Assembly (NCBI GenBank): GCA_027355725.1
Contig: DAIEHI010000128.1
Span: 1-64,000 of the forward strand
Origin: Acidimicrobiaceae bacterium
Lineage (GTDB): Bacteria > Actinomycetota > Acidimicrobiia > Acidimicrobiales > RAAP-2
Length of the DNA stretch: 64,000 nt
Reading direction: 5' to 3'
Part shown: positions 62,300 to 64,000 of the stretch, piece after piece
Layout of the letters: every line of letters starts with the position of its first letter
How positions within the stretch are numbered: the stretch's first letter is position 1
The notes under the pieces: model-generated
Seen by the model: the letters and a program-made list of their open reading frames with translations, nothing else
Databases searched by the model: none
What the model was told of the DNA's origin: nothing
Position numbers and translations under genes: made by a program

Positions 62300-62773
62300 C
62301 TATACGAGTTCAGCAAATCCGCCGCGGTAGTAGACCAAAGGTGCGCCGGGGTGCGCCGAGACGTAGTCAATGGCCGCCACCACGATGTCGTGATCCCCCT
62401 CTGGCATCCGATGCAACATCCGACCCTCGAGATGCGCAATGGCGCCGTCCAGCAACGGTGCGCCGCTGGGCCCGGCGCTCCAGCCCACGCCGCTGAACTT
62501 GTCCACGCCGGTCGTGGCAAAGACCCGAGCCACTGCTTCTTGCTCAGACGACAAGATATTGACGCCAATGACCTCGGCGTCGCGGACTTTCGACCAGGAG
62601 TGGCCGGTGCTCCTGGCGGCGAATGACACCAAGATCGGTTCCAGTGACAGGGATCCGAAGGTTTGACAGGTAAACCCAGCGAGTCCTTGCGGCGTCGAGG
62701 CGGTGATCACGACCACGCCCGTCACGTAGTGCCCGACGACTTCCTTGTAGTGCGCAATTTCGAGTGAACTCAC
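62300..62773 (-). CDS. Flavin reductase-like FMN-binding protein
   Basis: A 157-aa protein of the HpaC/flavin reductase domain type: HYVTGVVVITASTPQGLAGF (flavin-binding N-terminus), SFAARSTGHSWSKV, VNILSSEQEAVARVF and a HLEGR strand near the end. It would reduce free flavin with NAD(P)H for a monooxygenase, but no partner is seen. Two starts fit: GTG 62824, directly behind mutY, or GTG 62773, preceded by AAGGTG; I prefer the second. It lies in the same transcription unit as mutY. Confidence 0.85.
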   Translation of the reverse strand: MSSLEIAHYKEVVGHYVTGVVVITASTPQGLAGFTCQTFGSLSLEPILVSFAARSTGHSWSKVRDAEVIGVNILSSEQEAVARVFATTGVDKFSGVGWSAGPSGAPLLDGAIAHLEGRMLHRMPEGDHDIVVAAIDYVSAHPGAPLVYYRGGFAELV

Positions 62774-62824
62774 GCGTGGCACCTTACTGGTCGTGCCGGG
62801 CGCTGTCTCACATCGCTCGAGCAC

Positions 62825-63703
62825 TCATCGAGCCAGTTGGAAGCCACGCCTGGTCCGTTGCACGAGACCGTCGCTGATGAGTCCCTCGATGATGGGTTCT
62901 CGTCGATCCGGATCCACGTCCTCCAGGGCCTGGGCAAGTGCCATTCGCGTCGCTGGGCCGAGACGCAACACCGCGAGCACACGACCTCGAATCTGTCGGT
63001 TCGATCCAACATACTTTGACTGCGGCCGAGAGACGCCCGCACTCATCGGTGCGGGATCAGCGCCTCCCTCGCGCCTCCAGGCGCAACTTCGTTGAACTGG
63101 ACACTCCTGACAGAGCGGCGATGACTTGCAGTACTGCGCACCAAGGTCGAGTAACGCCTGGTTGAAGGAGGCCACATCCCTTCGCGGCAGCAGCGCCTCG
63201 GCGGTCGCTCGGGCTTCGCGCGAATTGAGTGATCGGTTGGCCAGTGCACGCGCCACGACCCGACCCACGTTCGTATCGAGCACCGCTACCCTTTGATCGA
63301 AGGCAAACGAGGCGACCGCGTTGGCCGTGTACTCGCCCACCCCCGCGAGGCTTCGAAGCGACCGCACATCGCTCGGCACCGAACCTCCAAAATCGTCTCG
63401 AATCATCCTGGCCGCTTCGTGCAAGGCCTTGGCTCGACGCGGAAAGCCAAGTCCACCCCACAACGTCAAGACGCTCGACAGTGGCGCGTCGGCACACGCC
63501 TCGGGTGTTGGAAAGCGCTCGAGGAAGCGACCCCAGGGTTCAATCACCCGAGAGGTCTGGGTTTGCTGGAGCATCACCTCGCTGACGAGGATCGCCCACG
63601 GGTCGGCGTGTCGTATCCACGGTAGGGGGCGTTGCAGCGAAGGGGCGGCACGACGAAGCGCACGTCGAAACGTGGCGTAGTCGCTACTGCCAGACGTCGT
63701 CAC
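62825..63703 (-). CDS. mutY: Adenine DNA glycosylase MutY
   Basis: Removes adenine mispaired with 8-oxoguanine. The 292-aa protein shows the catalytic Glu in SEVMLQQTQTSRV (about residue 42), the HhH-GPD helix-hairpin-helix LRSLAGVGEYTANAVASFAF, catalytic Asp in VLDTNVGRVVAR, and the cluster Cys in CKSSPLCQECPVQRSC. The first Cys gap is five residues where six is usual. The C-terminal domain is short, as in other actinobacterial MutY. It overlaps the upstream MaoC-like gene by 20 bases. Confidence 0.93.
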   Translation of the reverse strand: MTTSGSSDYATFRRALRRAAPSLQRPLPWIRHADPWAILVSEVMLQQTQTSRVIEPWGRFLERFPTPEACADAPLSSVLTLWGGLGFPRRAKALHEAARMIRDDFGGSVPSDVRSLRSLAGVGEYTANAVASFAFDQRVAVLDTNVGRVVARALANRSLNSREARATAEALLPRRDVASFNQALLDLGAQYCKSSPLCQECPVQRSCAWRREGGADPAPMSAGVSRPQSKYVGSNRQIRGRVLAVLRLGPATRMALAQALEDVDPDRREPIIEGLISDGLVQRTRRGFQLAR

Positions 63704-64000
63704 CGTAGGGGCGACGCCGTACCGGGGCGAAGTCCTTCTTCCAGACCATCACTTTTCGCCGGAAGTAACAGACCTCCATGCCTTCTTGGTTGAAGCCCTT
63801 GGTCTCTACGACTACCACGCCCCGATCGTTCTTCGACGTGGACGGGGTCTTGTCGATGACGCGGGTCTCTGCATAGATGGTGTCACCGTGAAACGTTGGA
63901 AAGCGATGGATCAGACTCTCAACTTCCAGATTGGCAATGGCTGAACCCGAGACGTCCGGAACGCTCATACCCAAGACGAGTGAGTACACGAGGTTGCCAA
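63684..64000 (-). CDS. MaoC-like dehydratase (partial, N-terminus outside window)
   Basis: The last 104 or so residues of a hotdog-fold protein, open to the window edge. Visible sequence SGSAIANLEVESLIHRFPTF, HGDTIYAETRVIDKTPS (hydratase-2 type segment) and VETKGFNQEGMEVCYFRRKV fit the MaoC dehydratase family, which hydrates enoyl-CoA or related thioesters. The N-terminal catalytic part is not in view. It is upstream of mutY on the same strand, overlapping it. Confidence 0.75.
   Translation of the reverse strand, partial: GNLVYSLVLGMSVPDVSGSAIANLEVESLIHRFPTFHGDTIYAETRVIDKTPSTSKNDRGVVVVETKGFNQEGMEVCYFRRKVMVWKKDFAPVRRRPYGDDVWQ

Overview
The window looks like chromosomal DNA of a high-GC actinobacterium, most likely from or near the class Acidimicrobiia. 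This placement is inferred from gene content: a CofC-type coenzyme F420 enzyme, a fused PafB-PafC regulator, a SUF iron-sulfur system with SufU and a Rieske ferredoxin, an LCP cell-wall ligase, a biotin carboxylase/BCCP fusion and frequent GTG/TTG starts. No rRNA, tRNA, CRISPR array or insertion sequence was recognised. The genome is compact: most neighbours are separated by a few bases, overlap by ATGA/GTGA, or meet tail-to-tail sharing stop codons.

Layout. 1-4.95 kb: dipeptide/oligopeptide ABC importer (end of the binding protein, two permeases, and a convergent gene with both ATPases fused). 5-6.6 kb: rnhB, cofC and a tiny Lys/Ala/Pro histone H1-like gene. 6.8-9.2 kb: an accessory-looking pair, a VirD4/TraG-like coupling ATPase facing a TrwC/MobF-like relaxase, with conspicuous palindromes at both 5' ends and overlapping repeat-encoded tails. 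9.2-15 kb: fused pafBC, moaC, an FmdB zinc ribbon, tldE/tldD. 15-24 kb: SIMPL protein, dxs, msrB, then secA-prfB-ftsE-ftsX on the minus strand. 24-31.6 kb: rhamnosyltransferase, rmlD, birA, acyl-CoA carboxylase alpha subunit, M20 hydrolase, ABM protein, methylmalonyl-CoA mutase. 31.7-41.9 kb: two RDD membrane proteins, a rhodanese-MoeB fusion, nitroreductase, pepA, cobalamin adenosyltransferase, metH and a Tat-exported protein. 42-47.8 kb: lpd, E2 and a LipB-LipA fusion in one operon; Rrf2 regulator, rnhA, thiE. 47.8-50.4 kb: hydrolase, acyl-CoA dehydrogenase, metallo-beta-lactamase fold protein. 50.4-59.4 kb: a rearranged SUF locus with two sufC genes, interrupted by LCP, crotonase and a small Cys protein. 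59.5-64 kb: oligopeptidase B, a membrane protein, flavin reductase, mutY and a MaoC-like protein running off the end.

Functional links. BirA biotinylates the carboxylase encoded divergently from it; carboxylase, cobalamin adenosyltransferase and methylmalonyl-CoA mutase are consistent with propionyl-CoA metabolism, and adenosyltransferase and metH share cobalamin chemistry. The LipB-LipA fusion sits directly behind the E2 that it would lipoylate, and lipoyl synthase needs Fe-S clusters of the kind the SUF genes build. The most unusual part is 6.6-9.25 kb, a minimal DNA-transfer or DNA-processing pair (relaxase domain plus coupling ATPase, with no helicase domain and no type IV secretion genes in view) placed 31 bp behind the DNA-damage regulator pafBC.
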